Positions 9,424-17,792 are shown, counted from the first letter of the stretch. The stretch: 40,521 nucleotides of DNA from Cryobacterium sp. (GCF_025463825.1 NZ_JAODBG010000009.1:1-40521); one strand, 5' to 3'. Translations and numbers: made by a program. Notes: a model not told the origin generated them from the sequence alone.

Positions 9424-10785
9424 CACTCCGGCAGGGGTGATGGCGGCGATGAAGGCGGAGAAGCGGTCGGTGCCGGCGGTGGGCTCGGAGCCGGCGGAGA
9501 TGGCCTGGGACAGGGCGATCACCGACGAGGTGGGGGTGTGGCCGCTGGCGGCACCGGCCCGCAGGTTCATCACCAAGGTGGGGCAGAGCATCAGCGCCAG
9601 CCTCACCACACGCTCCCAGTCAGCCGGCAAAGCGCCGCGGTTCGCGAGCTCCTGCAGCAGCGGGCGCCACAGGTTCGCCTCCTTGGAGGCCAGGAAGGCC
9701 TCGCGCAGGGGGCTCAGCCGCCAGTCGTGCTCGACGTGCAGGCGATCGCCGTCGCGGCGCACCGACACCGTGTAGCGTTCGGTCGCTGCGCCGGGTTCGT
9801 ACAACCAGAGCGGATGCGCGAACACATTGTGGAAGGTTGCCTTCACGTCGGCGAGCAGCGTGGGAACGTGCCGGCCGGCGAACGCGGGGTCGAACGCCAC
9901 CAGCTCGACGCCCTCGGCGTCGTCCCCCGTGCGGGTGAACCAGATGTTGGCGTTGTGGTCGTCGCCGTGCGCGATGACCGCCCCCGATTCGTCCAGCCGC
10001 GCCGGGGCGAGCCGGTCGCCGGCCTCGTCGAACAACGAGCCAAGGCTCTGCCCATAGTCGATGCCGTTGATGGTCCAGGTGAGGTCGGCCAGCTCGGCCC
10101 AGGGGATGCTCAGCTCGCCGAGCTGGAAGTCCTGCCCGACGTAGAAACTCGCCACCCGCCCGCCGCGGCCGGCCGGAACCGGGGCGCTGCCCGGCTGGGC
10201 CGGCGAGACCAGGCGGTGGTGGAAGAGCTGGTGGATGGGTTCGGCGGCGACGTCGGCGGCCGTGGTCTCGTGCAGCGTCGCCAGCAGACAGTCGGCGTTC
10301 CGCCGGTCGCGCTGTTCCTGGGCACGCACGATCTCGTCGGCGGTGGCGGGCCCCGGCAGGCCCGCGTCACCCGGGGTGCCGGCCGCGGCCAGCCCGAGTT
10401 CGCTGGCCCGGGCCACGTCGGCCAGCCGGGCGTCCTCGCGCAGCCGGTAGAGCAGGATCTGCCGGCCCGGTTCACCGTTGGCGAAGGTGGGCACGTCGAC
10501 GAGGTAGCCGTTTTCCCGCAGCATCTCGGCGTTGTAGTACTCGGTGATGGTCGCATCCTCGCCCTCTTCGCTGTGGAACTTGAAGAAGTACCGGTCACCC
10601 GTTTCGAGCACGGCCTGCCCGTTGAGCGAGTTGAGGCTGTACTGGTCGGCGTTGATGGTGGCCGATCGCACGGCGGAGCCGGTCACGTCGGCGATCAGGC
10701 GGGAGACCTGCCGGTGGGCGGTCGCGGGGTCACCGTCGAGCACGCTCTGGCGGGCCATGGAGGCGAGGGGCGGCTGCTGGCTCAC
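9418..10785 (-). CDS. Phosphotransferase of the APH/choline-kinase superfamily, substrate unknown
   Basis: The protein has 455 residues from the GTG at 10785, chosen because GAAGGAAG ends 7 nt upstream; ATGs at 10836/10842 lack such a site. It shows the kinase-fold landmarks: FKF with candidate ATP-binding Lys69, a downstream Glu in EYYNAEML, the catalytic loop H273-GDDHNAN-280 (HGDxHxxN), and metal-binding Asp299 in FDPAF. It would use ATP to phosphorylate a small hydroxyl-containing molecule. It is divergent from the oxidoreductase operon and shares with it the HutR-like site at 10933, so phosphorylation of an imidazole alcohol is a reasonable guess. An N-terminal arm of about 45 residues and an Ala/Glu-rich insertion near 135-165 make it longer than typical APH proteins. 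I do not recognise a named subfamily. Confidence 0.8.
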   Translation of the reverse strand: MSQQPPLASMARQSVLDGDPATAHRQVSRLIADVTGSAVRSATINADQYSLNSLNGQAVLETGDRYFFKFHSEEGEDATITEYYNAEMLRENGYLVDVPTFANGEPGRQILLYRLREDARLADVARASELGLAAAGTPGDAGLPGPATADEIVRAQEQRDRRNADCLLATLHETTAADVAAEPIHQLFHHRLVSPAQPGSAPVPAGRGGRVASFYVGQDFQLGELSIPWAELADLTWTINGIDYGQSLGSLFDEAGDRLAPARLDESGAVIAHGDDHNANIWFTRTGDDAEGVELVAFDPAFAGRHVPTLLADVKATFHNVFAHPLWLYEPGAATERYTVSVRRDGDRLHVEHDWRLSPLREAFLASKEANLWRPLLQELANRGALPADWERVVRLALMLCPTLVMNLRAGAASGHTPTSSVIALSQAISAGSEPTAGTDRFSAFIAAITPAGVA

Positions 10786-10932
10786 GGGTGTACTTCCTTC
10801 GGGCGGGGAAACGGGCAGGTGAATCGAGCCTGTCATCTTCATCCCACAGCCGACTGACGATTTCCCGGCTTCGCAGTGCATTATGAAATACCGGACGATG
10901 CCCCCGCCGCCGCCCAGGAACCCCCACCCGGT

Positions 10933-10946
10933 TCTGAGATCTGGGA
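10933..10946 (+). promoter_or_regulatory. Candidate HutR (IclR-type) operator, site 3
   Basis: TCTGAGATCTGGGA, followed by CAG as at site 2. It lies between the divergent kinase-like gene (start 10785) and the zinc dehydrogenase operon (start 11026). A TCTAAT -10-like box at 10990-10995 serves the operon, and CATAAT (minus, 10880-10885) may serve the kinase gene. The site is 40-60 bp upstream of both, a position that suits activation. Confidence 0.65.
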
Positions 10947-11025
10947 CAGTAGGCGGTGCGATCGTTCCGCGGCCGCCTCCCGGGCGGCCTCTAATGGAAA
11001 GAACGACCGCGTGGAAGGAGACCAC

Positions 11026-12000
11026 ATGACGACCGGATTGATGCTCGAGCGCGACCTGACCGTGCGCGTCGGACCCGTCGAGCTGCCCGCCCGCGCGGCC
11101 GGCGACGTGCGCATCCGCCCCGAGTGGGCCGGCCTCTGCGGCTCCGACCTGCACGTCTTTTCGACCGGCGCCTGGGTCGACTACTGGCCGGCGGTGCTCG
11201 GCCACGAGGTCGTCGGCACGGTCAGCGCGTCCGACGACCCCGCCGTTCCCGTCGGCACCCGGGTGGTCGCCGATTCCCGGTACGGCTGCGGCGATTGCGC
11301 CGACTGCGCCCGGTCCGCCCGGTTCTGCGCCAACCTCACCTGGCTCGGTGAAACCCGGCCCGGCGGCTACGCCACCGAACTCGATGTGCCCGCGGGCACG
11401 GTCTACCCGGTGCCTGCCGGCCTCGACCTCGACGTCGCCGTGCTCGCCGAGCCGCTGGCCGTCGTGCTGCGCGCCCTCGACGGGGTCACCACCCGGCCCG
11501 ACCGGGTGCTGGTGCTCGGCTGCGGCCCGATCGGCGCCCTGATCGTCACCGAACTGCAGCACCGCTTCCCGGCCGCGGCCGTCGCGGTGAGCGAACCCCA
11601 GCCCGCCCGCGCCGAGGCGGCAACCCGGCTCGGCGCGACCGTCGTGGCTGCGCCGGCACCGGATGCCTACGACCTGGTGATCGACGCCGCCGGCTTCCCC
11701 GGCGCGGTCGCTGCGGCCTTCGCCGCGGTGCGCCGCGGCGGCACCGTGCTGGTCGTGGCCATCGGCGACCACCCGATCCCCTTCACGGCCCAGCAACTCG
11801 TCGAGAAGGGCGTCACCCTGATGGGCGGCATCGGCTTCGACGACGAGGACCTGCCGCGGGCGCTCGCCGCCCTGGCCGAACGACCCCAGCGGTACGCCGG
11901 CTTGGTCACCCACCGCGTCGACCTCACCGCCTTCCCCGAGTTTCTCGCCACGATGCCCGGCCTGAACACGGGCAAGGTCATCGTGCGGTGCCAGGCATGA
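11026..12000 (+). CDS. Zinc-dependent medium-chain alcohol dehydrogenase (MDR)
   Basis: The protein has 324 residues. Catalytic-zinc residues are Cys38 (GLCGSD), His60 and Glu61 (GHEVVG). The structural-zinc loop is Cys88, Cys91, Cys94 and Cys101. A Rossmann GCGPIG follows near residue 165. It would oxidise a secondary alcohol to a ketone, or the reverse, with NAD(P). The ATG at 11026 has GGAAGGAG upstream. The stop overlaps the start of the next gene (ATGA). It is first of four genes MDR-SDR-HisD-like-FMN dehydrogenase. The first three are the same enzyme classes as HpsP, HpsO and HpsN of dihydroxypropanesulfonate catabolism, where MDR and SDR enzymes interconvert enantiomers through the ketone. 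The substrate here is not known. Confidence 0.9.
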   Translation: MTTGLMLERDLTVRVGPVELPARAAGDVRIRPEWAGLCGSDLHVFSTGAWVDYWPAVLGHEVVGTVSASDDPAVPVGTRVVADSRYGCGDCADCARSARFCANLTWLGETRPGGYATELDVPAGTVYPVPAGLDLDVAVLAEPLAVVLRALDGVTTRPDRVLVLGCGPIGALIVTELQHRFPAAAVAVSEPQPARAEAATRLGATVVAAPAPDAYDLVIDAAGFPGAVAAAFAAVRRGGTVLVVAIGDHPIPFTAQQLVEKGVTLMGGIGFDDEDLPRALAALAERPQRYAGLVTHRVDLTAFPEFLATMPGLNTGKVIVRCQA

Positions 12001-12737
12001 CCGGCGGAGCGCCGGCCGCGCGCCGCTACCTCATCACCGGCGGCACCAGCGGCATCGGTAGGGCCGTGGCCCGGCACCTCACCGCGGCAGGCCACCGGGT
12101 CTGGATCACCGGCACCCGGCCGGACACCGTCGCGGCGGCCCTCGCCGAAGGCGCGGGAGTGGGCGGCAGTGCCTGCGACATCGCCGACCCCGCCGCCGTG
12201 GCCGCGGCCTTCACCGACGCGACCCGCGTCCTCGGCGGCCTGGACGGCGTGTTCGTGAACGCCGGCATCGACGGCCAGGGCGTGCCGGCCGAGAAACTCG
12301 ACCCCGCGCAGGTGCGCCGCCTGTTCGACGTGAACGTGGTGGGTGTGCTCAGCTGCGCCCAGCAGGCCCACGCCGTGCTGGAGCGGCCCGGGGTGATCGT
12401 GGTGAACGCATCCGTCAACGCGCTGAAACCCGAACTGCACTTCGCCGACTACAACGCGAGCAAGGCGGCCGCCCTGTCGGTGGCCAAATCGCTCGCGCTG
12501 GAGTGGAGCGCCGAGGGGCTGGCCGTGATCGCCGTCTGCCCGGGCTACTTCCCGTCCCGGATGACCCAACCGTTCCTGTCCGACCCCGAGGTGGCCCCCG
12601 GGCTGCTCGCCCAGATCCCGGCCGGCCGGTTCGGCCGCGACGACGACATCGGGGCGCTGCTCGAGTTCCTCCTCGGCCCCGATTCCCAATACCTCACCGG
12701 CGCCGCCATCCCCATCGACGGCGGCCGTAATGTCTGA
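11997..12737 (+). CDS. Short-chain dehydrogenase/reductase
   Basis: Classical SDR of 246 residues. It shows the cofactor motif TGGTSGIG (14-21), NAG (88-90), Asn113, and the catalytic Ser139, Tyr152 and Lys156 (YNASK). It interconverts a hydroxyl and a carbonyl group with NAD(P)(H). The ATG at 11997 overlaps the stop of the zinc dehydrogenase by 4 bp; a GTG at 11988 is an alternative. Paired with the preceding MDR enzyme it may racemise a secondary alcohol via its ketone, as proposed for HpsO/HpsP. That role is by analogy only. Confidence 0.9.
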   Translation: MTGGAPAARRYLITGGTSGIGRAVARHLTAAGHRVWITGTRPDTVAAALAEGAGVGGSACDIADPAAVAAAFTDATRVLGGLDGVFVNAGIDGQGVPAEKLDPAQVRRLFDVNVVGVLSCAQQAHAVLERPGVIVVNASVNALKPELHFADYNASKAAALSVAKSLALEWSAEGLAVIAVCPGYFPSRMTQPFLSDPEVAPGLLAQIPAGRFGRDDDIGALLEFLLGPDSQYLTGAAIPIDGGRNV

Positions 12738-12783
12738 CCCCACTAACCCCACCCCGACGACCCCGCGAGACCCCAGGAGAACC

Positions 12784-14133
12784 ATGACCCACGCAGTGAA
12801 GCCGATCCTCGAACGCGGCGCCTGGCACGAACTCGACCACGACCAGCGGGCCGACCTGACCACCCGCGGCATCGAGAAGATCTTCGACCCCGAGCTCCGC
12901 GCATCCGTGCTCGACATCATCGAGGACGTGCGCCAGAACGGTGATGCCGCCCTGGTGCGGGCCCTGGCCCAGTTCGACAAGGTCGAAATCGCCGCGGAGA
13001 ACATCAAGGTGAGCGCCGAGGAGATCGCCCAGGCGCGCGCCTCGCTCGACCCCAAGCTGATCGACGCCATCCGCGACAGCATCGCGCACGTGCGCCGCTT
13101 CAACGAGCAGCTGATGCTGCACGGAAACTGGCGCTTCGAGACGGCGCCCGGGGTCATGGTGGGCGAGAAGGCCACGCCGATCGAGAGCGCCGGCCTGTTC
13201 GTGCCCAGCGGCAAGGGCTCCTACCCGTCGGTGCTGATCCAACTCGCCACGCCCGCCGTCGTCGCCGGCGTGAAGAACATCGTTGTCGTGGTGCCGCCGG
13301 TGCCCGGCACCAACGGGACCGTCGACCCGGCCGTGCTCGTCGTCGCCGACGAACTGGGCCTCACCGACGTCTTCCGGGTGAACGGCCCCGCCGGCATCGC
13401 CGCGATGGCGTTCGGCACCGAGTCGGTGCCCAAGGTGCGCAAGATCGCCGGCCCCGGCAGCCCGCCCGTCGCCTGCGCCCAGATCGAGGTGCAGCGCTAC
13501 GGCACCGTCGGCGTCATGCTGCTCGGCCCCAGCGAGAGCCTGATCCTCGCCGACGACTCCGCCAGCGTCACCCTGCTCGCCGCCGACCTACTCAACGAGG
13601 CCGAGCACGGCCCAGACTCTTCCAGCGTGCTCGTCACCGACTCCCAGGAGCTCATCGACGCCCTGCAGGGTGAGGTGGCCCGCCAGGTGGAGTTGCTGCC
13701 GGAGCCGCGCCGCAGCTACGCCCTCTCGTCGCTCGGCGTGAACGGCGGCGCCGTGCTCACCCGTGACCTGGCCGAGGCCGCCGAGGTCGCCAACGCCTAT
13801 GCCCCCGAGCACATGCAGCTCGTCGTGCGTGACGAGGAGGCCATCCTCGAGCTGATCATCGACGCCGGCGAGGTGCTGCTCGGTCAGGACACCACGGTGT
13901 CGATGGCGAACTTCGTGCTCGGCTGCCCGGCGTCGCTGCCCACCAGCGGCTACGCCAAGGTGAGCAGCGGCATCACCGCCGACGCCTTCCGCAAGCGCAC
14001 CGCCATCGCCAAGTCGAACCGGGCCGGACTCATCGCCATGAGCGACACGGTGCTGGCGTTCACCGAGCACGAGGGGTTCCCGGCCCACGGCAACGCCGTG
14101 CGCATCCGCCTCGCCGAATCGGCCGCGCTCTAG
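12784..14133 (+). CDS. HisD-like dehydrogenase (histidinol dehydrogenase family, divergent catabolic type)
   Basis: The protein has 449 residues aligned over the whole HisD fold: PSGKGSYPS (141-149), IAGPG (221-225), EAEHGPDS (272-279), APEHMQL (340-346) and HGNAV near the end. Catalytic Glu342-His343 and zinc-ligand candidates His275 and His435 are kept. By alignment from memory with E. coli HisD, the Gln ligand is replaced by Glu272, the Asp ligand by Asn376, and the NH of GTNH by PA (382-383). These changes argue against the biosynthetic enzyme and fit the HpsN-like clade, which oxidises a primary alcohol to an acid with two NAD+. The ATG at 12784 has AGGAGA upstream; an upstream ATG at 12730 overlaps the SDR gene. 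Confidence 0.85.
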   Translation: MTHAVKPILERGAWHELDHDQRADLTTRGIEKIFDPELRASVLDIIEDVRQNGDAALVRALAQFDKVEIAAENIKVSAEEIAQARASLDPKLIDAIRDSIAHVRRFNEQLMLHGNWRFETAPGVMVGEKATPIESAGLFVPSGKGSYPSVLIQLATPAVVAGVKNIVVVVPPVPGTNGTVDPAVLVVADELGLTDVFRVNGPAGIAAMAFGTESVPKVRKIAGPGSPPVACAQIEVQRYGTVGVMLLGPSESLILADDSASVTLLAADLLNEAEHGPDSSSVLVTDSQELIDALQGEVARQVELLPEPRRSYALSSLGVNGGAVLTRDLAEAAEVANAYAPEHMQLVVRDEEAILELIIDAGEVLLGQDTTVSMANFVLGCPASLPTSGYAKVSSGITADAFRKRTAIAKSNRAGLIAMSDTVLAFTEHEGFPAHGNAVRIRLAESAAL

Positions 14134-14137
14134 AACC

Positions 14138-15367
14138 ATGAAGATCACCGAGATGCTCGACCTCGTCGGCGTGCGCCGGCACCCCGCCGGGGCCGGGCCG
14201 CGCGCCCTGCGGCAGGTCTTCACGACCGCCGACCTGGGCCGGAAGGCCCGGCGCGCGCTGCCCCAACCGGTGGTCGACTACCTCGACGGCGGGGCGGATG
14301 CCGAGACCAGCCTCGCCGCCAACGAGGCCGCGTTCCGCAGCTTCCGGTTCCGGCCGGCGGCCCTCCGGGACGTCACCACGGTTGACACGGGCACGACGTT
14401 CCTCGGTTCCGACTACGCGCTGCCGCTCGGCCTCGCCCCCACCGGCTACACCCGGATGATCTCGCCGCTGGGCGAGACCGCGGTGCTGGCCGCCGCCACC
14501 CGGGCCCGGGTGCCCTACGTGCTCTCGACCATGGCGACCACCACGATCGAGGAGCTGGCCGGCACCGGCCCCCGGCCGGAAGACCTGTGGTTCCAGCTCT
14601 ACGTGCTCAAGGACCGCGGCATGACGCACGACATGGTGCGCCGCGCGGCGGATGCCGGCTCCCCGGTGCTCGAGATCGCGGTGGACACCGCGGTGTCGGG
14701 CAACCGGCTGCGTGACCGCCGGAACGGGCTCACCATTCCGCCGCGGATGACCCTGTCGACCCTGTTCGACATCGGGTTGAAGCCCGGCTACTGGGCGCGG
14801 ATGTCGACCCAGCCGGCCCTGGACTTCTCCAACATCCGCGCCAGTGACACGACCGGCCGGTTCAGCGGCGGGTCCATCGCCGACATTTCGGCCCAGTTCG
14901 ACCCCGCGGTCACCTGGGACGACGTGGCGCGCATCCGGGAGCTGTGGCCGCACAAGCTCGTGCTCAAGGGCACCCTCGGCGCCGCCGACGCGGCGACCGC
15001 CGGGTCCCTCGGCGTGGACGGCATCCACCTCTCCAACCACGGCGGCCGCCAGCTCGACCAGACGGTGCCGCCGGTTCACCTCATCCAGGACGTGCGCCAG
15101 GCGGTGGGCCCGGATGTCGCGGTGCTCGTGGACTCCGGGGTGCGCACCGGCACCGACATTGCCATCTGCCTGGCGCTGGGCGCCGACGCGGCGTTCATCG
15201 GGCGGCCCTACCTCTGGGCGTTGTCCGCGGCGGGCGAGGCCGGGGTGGGCCACGTCATCGGCATCCTCGGCGACGAGCTGCGCCGCACGATGGCGCTGCT
15301 CGGCGTCACCTCGATCGCCGAGCTGCGCGAGCAGGGCCCGGCCCTCCTGGACCCCGCCCGGCGCTGA
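14138..15367 (+). CDS. FMN-dependent 2-hydroxyacid dehydrogenase/oxidase (LldD/glycolate-oxidase family)
   Basis: TIM-barrel flavoprotein of 409 residues. It shows PVVDYLDGGADAE near the N-terminus, the PTGYTRM substrate-side loop, WFQLYVLKD, the catalytic pair His301 and Arg304 in SNHGGRQLD, and DSGVRTGTDI plus IGRPYLW for phosphate binding. It converts an (S)-2-hydroxy acid to the 2-keto acid, passing electrons to oxygen or the respiratory chain. It starts 4 bp after the HisD-like gene. A HisD-like enzyme making a hydroxy acid and this enzyme making a keto acid would form consecutive steps; imidazole-lactate to imidazole-pyruvate is one candidate. Lactate is the default alternative. Confidence 0.88.
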   Translation: MKITEMLDLVGVRRHPAGAGPRALRQVFTTADLGRKARRALPQPVVDYLDGGADAETSLAANEAAFRSFRFRPAALRDVTTVDTGTTFLGSDYALPLGLAPTGYTRMISPLGETAVLAAATRARVPYVLSTMATTTIEELAGTGPRPEDLWFQLYVLKDRGMTHDMVRRAADAGSPVLEIAVDTAVSGNRLRDRRNGLTIPPRMTLSTLFDIGLKPGYWARMSTQPALDFSNIRASDTTGRFSGGSIADISAQFDPAVTWDDVARIRELWPHKLVLKGTLGAADAATAGSLGVDGIHLSNHGGRQLDQTVPPVHLIQDVRQAVGPDVAVLVDSGVRTGTDIAICLALGADAAFIGRPYLWALSAAGEAGVGHVIGILGDELRRTMALLGVTSIAELREQGPALLDPARR

Positions 15368-15406
15368 CCGCCCAGCACTAACCACGCGGCACTTGACCGC
15401 GCACCT

Positions 15407-15441
15407 GTGGCCCGGCCCGCGTTCGTCGCGAGCCGGGCCAC
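15407..15441 (+). terminator. Candidate terminator after the oxidoreductase operon
   Basis: Perfect 10-bp inverted repeat GTGGCCCGGC (15407-15416) and GCCGGGCCAC (15432-15441), 15-nt loop, 40 bp downstream of the FMN dehydrogenase stop. No T-tract. Confidence 0.5.
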
Positions 15442-15500
15442 TCGTGTGCGCCCGAACCACACGCTCATCCTCAAGAGTTGCCCGGATTTGCTGGTGCGGA

Positions 15501-15869
15501 GGGGGCGTCGACTACCCGTTCGTCGTGTCGCTGTGCCTGGACACCGGGCACGTCGTGCTCGGCGGCGGCGACCCGATCGAGGTGGCCCGTCGCCACCGCG
15601 ACCGGCTCGTCATTGCGCACTGGAAGGACGCCATCGGCCAGGTCGACCGGCACATCCCGCTGTCCCACGAGGTCTTCGCCCAGCACCGCCCGTTCTTCCG
15701 CACCGTCGGCGCCGGATCCATCGACTGGACCGCCTGGCTGGCGACCCTGGCCGAGATCGGCTTCGCCGAGTGCATCCTCCTCAAACTGGATGCTGCCGCC
15801 GATCCGGTCACCGAACTGATCAACGCGCGCACACACGTCACCGCCATCCTCACCTCGCCCGCACGCTAA
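15501..15869 (+). pseudogene. C-terminal remnant of a sugar phosphate isomerase/epimerase (IolE-type TIM barrel)
   Basis: About 122 residues in one open frame match the end of a xylose-isomerase-like TIM barrel: LCLDTGHVVLGGGDP with the metal-site Asp/His, then VIAHWKDA and a late VGAGSIDWTAWL...LAEIGF. Nothing before 15501 in this frame looks like the family, and no start codon with a ribosome-binding site is present. Roughly the first 60% of the gene is missing. It is a 5'-truncated relic. Confidence 0.75.
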
Positions 15870-15903
15870 CCCCTCTCGTACCGTCACACCCAAGAAGCAG
15901 TTC

Positions 15904-16068
15904 ATGAACACCAACTCACGTCTACCCCGCCAGACCAGGGTCCGCCGCCTCGCCGCCGTGGGCGGCATCCTGGGCATCTGGCAGCACCGGCCTGTTCTAC
16001 ACCACGACCGAGTTCCCCACCGCGCCCGACTCCGTCGCGGCCGCGTCCGGCCTGGCGTTGCGACCTGA
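15904..16068 (+). pseudogene. Short 5' gene fragment of unknown origin
   Basis: An AAGAAG ribosome-binding-like stretch and the ATG at 15904 open a frame of 54 codons. About 25 residues (RRLAAVGGILGI region) look like the beginning of a real protein with a hydrophobic segment. A neighbouring frame then continues plausibly (LFYTTTEFPTAPDS) before the GMC-type remnant begins near 16056. This looks like a gene beginning joined to another gene's middle by deletion, with at least one frameshift. Confidence 0.4.
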
Positions 16069-16807
16069 CCTCGGGGGAGACCTGGGAGCTGGGCGCCGGC
16101 CAGGTCATCATCGCCGCGGATACCCTGCGCTCGCCGCAGCTGCTGCACGCCTCCGGCATCCGCCCGGCGGCCCTCGGCCGGTACCTGAACGACCACGTGT
16201 TCCTGACCGGCACGTCCGTCGTCGTCGACGAGGAACCGGTCGCCAGCCGGCCCGACGACCTCATCATCGGCGCCTGGTGGTTGCCCAGCGCCGGGGCGCA
16301 GCAGCCGTTCCACGACCAGATGATGGACGCCATCGACCCGGTGTCGGGCAGCCACCGGTTTGGCCTGAGCTGGTACGTGCCCATCGAACTGCAGTCGGAC
16401 AACCGGGTGGATATCTCCGACACCGAGGTCGACGCGCTGGGCATGCCGCGCCTGCGACTGCACTTCAGCCTCACCGACACCGACCAGGAGAACGTGCGCC
16501 TCGGCCACGCCAGCCAGCTGAAGGCTGCGGCAGCCGTGGGCACCTTCGACGAGGCGACCGCCGGTGAGCTGCCGATCGGCGGGTCACTGCACTCCACCGG
16601 CACTGGCGCATGGGCGCCGCCGACGACGGCGAGTCCGTGTGCGACCCGGACGGCCGCGTGTGGGGCACCGGCAACCTGTTCGTCGCCGGCAACGGCGTCG
16701 TGCCCACGGCGCTGGGCTGCAATTCGACGCTGACCGCCGCCACCCTGGCGGTGCGCACGGCCCGCGCCGTGGGCCACGGCCTTGCCGGGGCCGGCATGGT
16801 TGAATGA
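16056..16807 (+). pseudogene. Truncated and frameshifted GMC oxidoreductase
   Basis: From 16056 one frame reads the second half of a GMC flavoenzyme: GQVIIAADTLRSPQLL, YLNDHVFLTG and, near 16590, LHSTGT. The expected HSTGTCRMG active-site motif is split: around 16603 a base appears lost, and the sequence resumes in another frame as [19 protein letters not shown], then [25 protein letters not shown], ending at 16807. The FAD-binding N-terminal half is absent. It is thus doubly damaged. An intact GMC gene lies at 19465. Confidence 0.8.
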
Positions 16808-16886
16808 TCTGAGGATCGGCCCCCAGGCGACCCGGGGGCTCCGCCCACGGGTGGGTGCCGGCACCAGACACCTGAGGAGGTGGACA

Positions 16887-17792
16887 ATGCCCAGGCGTCC
16901 CCAGATCACCCTGATGCAGCTCACCTATTTCGTCGAGGCCGCCAACCACCTCAGCATGAGCGCCGCGGCCGACGAACTCCGGGTGGCGCAATCGGCCGTG
17001 TCGGCCTCGATCGCCCAGCTGGAAACCCACGTGGGCGCGCAGCTGTTCCTGCGGCTGCGGTCCAAGGGCCTGGTCCTCACCGCGGCCGGGGAGAGCCTGC
17101 TGCGCGACTCGACGGTCATCCTCGCCCAGCTCGACGAGGCACTGGAGTCGGCCCGCGGGGTGGAGACGCAGGTGCGCGGCGTGGTGCGGCTGGCCTGCTT
17201 CGTCACCCTCGCCCCGTTCGTGCTGCCCGGCCTGCTCTCGGTGCTCGGCGAGCGATTCCCCAAGCTCATCCTCGACGTCACCGAGGTGGATGCCGACGGC
17301 GTCCGCTCCGAGCTGCGCCGGGGCGCCGCCGAACTGGCGCTGAGCTACGGATTCTCGGTCGGCACCGACCTCACCAGCGAGACCGTGGCGGTCGCCCGGC
17401 CCTACGCGGTGCTGCCGGCCCAGCATCCGCTGGCGGCGCGCGGCACCGTGCACCTGCGCGAGCTCGGGCTGGAGAAGCTCATCCTGCTCGACCTGCCGCA
17501 CAGCCGCGACTACTTCCTGAACCTGCTGGGCAGCGTGGGCATCGAGCCGAACATCCGTTACCGCTCGACCAGTTACGAGACCGTGCGGGCCCTCGTGGCG
17601 CGCGGCCACGGGTATTCAATCCTCAACCAGCGGCCGGTGCCGTCGGAGACCTACGACGGCGGGCAGGTGGCCGTGGTCGAAATCGCCGATGAGGTGGCGT
17701 CGCTGCCGATCGTGATCTCCACCGTCACCTCGATGCGCTCCACAGCCCGGGCCCGCGCGGTGGCCGACTGCATCCGGGAAATCCTGGCCTGA
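16887..17792 (+). CDS. LysR-family transcriptional regulator
   Basis: The protein has 301 residues. The N-terminal helix-turn-helix is clear (QLTYFVEAANHLSMSAAADELRVAQSAVSASI, about 9-40). A two-lobed effector-binding domain follows, with LPAQHPLA, LLDLPHSRDYF and the late VARGHGYSILNQRP segment. The ATG at 16887 has an exceptionally strong TGAGGAGGTGG upstream; longer frames read back into the GMC remnant. It points toward the aldehyde dehydrogenase and GMC genes 158 bp downstream. It is the likeliest local regulator for those, and possibly once for the decayed genes on its left. Confidence 0.93.
   Translation: MPRRPQITLMQLTYFVEAANHLSMSAAADELRVAQSAVSASIAQLETHVGAQLFLRLRSKGLVLTAAGESLLRDSTVILAQLDEALESARGVETQVRGVVRLACFVTLAPFVLPGLLSVLGERFPKLILDVTEVDADGVRSELRRGAAELALSYGFSVGTDLTSETVAVARPYAVLPAQHPLAARGTVHLRELGLEKLILLDLPHSRDYFLNLLGSVGIEPNIRYRSTSYETVRALVARGHGYSILNQRPVPSETYDGGQVAVVEIADEVASLPIVISTVTSMRSTARARAVADCIREILA

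Noticed and set aside
9418..11913. 831-codon frame on the minus strand
   Set aside because: Its first part runs antisense through the zinc dehydrogenase gene and has no domain; only the part from 10785 is a real kinase-fold protein with a proper ribosome-binding site.
11026..15367. Reading the MDR-SDR-HisD-like set as a plain dihydroxypropanesulfonate pathway
   Set aside because: Gene classes fit, but no sulfo-lyase, sulfite exporter or sulfonate genes are nearby, and the operator is shared with hut genes.
15407..15907. 166-codon frame across the pseudogene strip
   Set aside because: Arg/His-rich translation typical of a GC-rich shadow; the isomerase remnant is in another frame.
16893..16910. 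CCCAGATCACC at the start of the LysR gene as a fifth HutR-like site
   Set aside because: Lies inside codons, and only the CCCAGAT half matches; the other half is not conserved.
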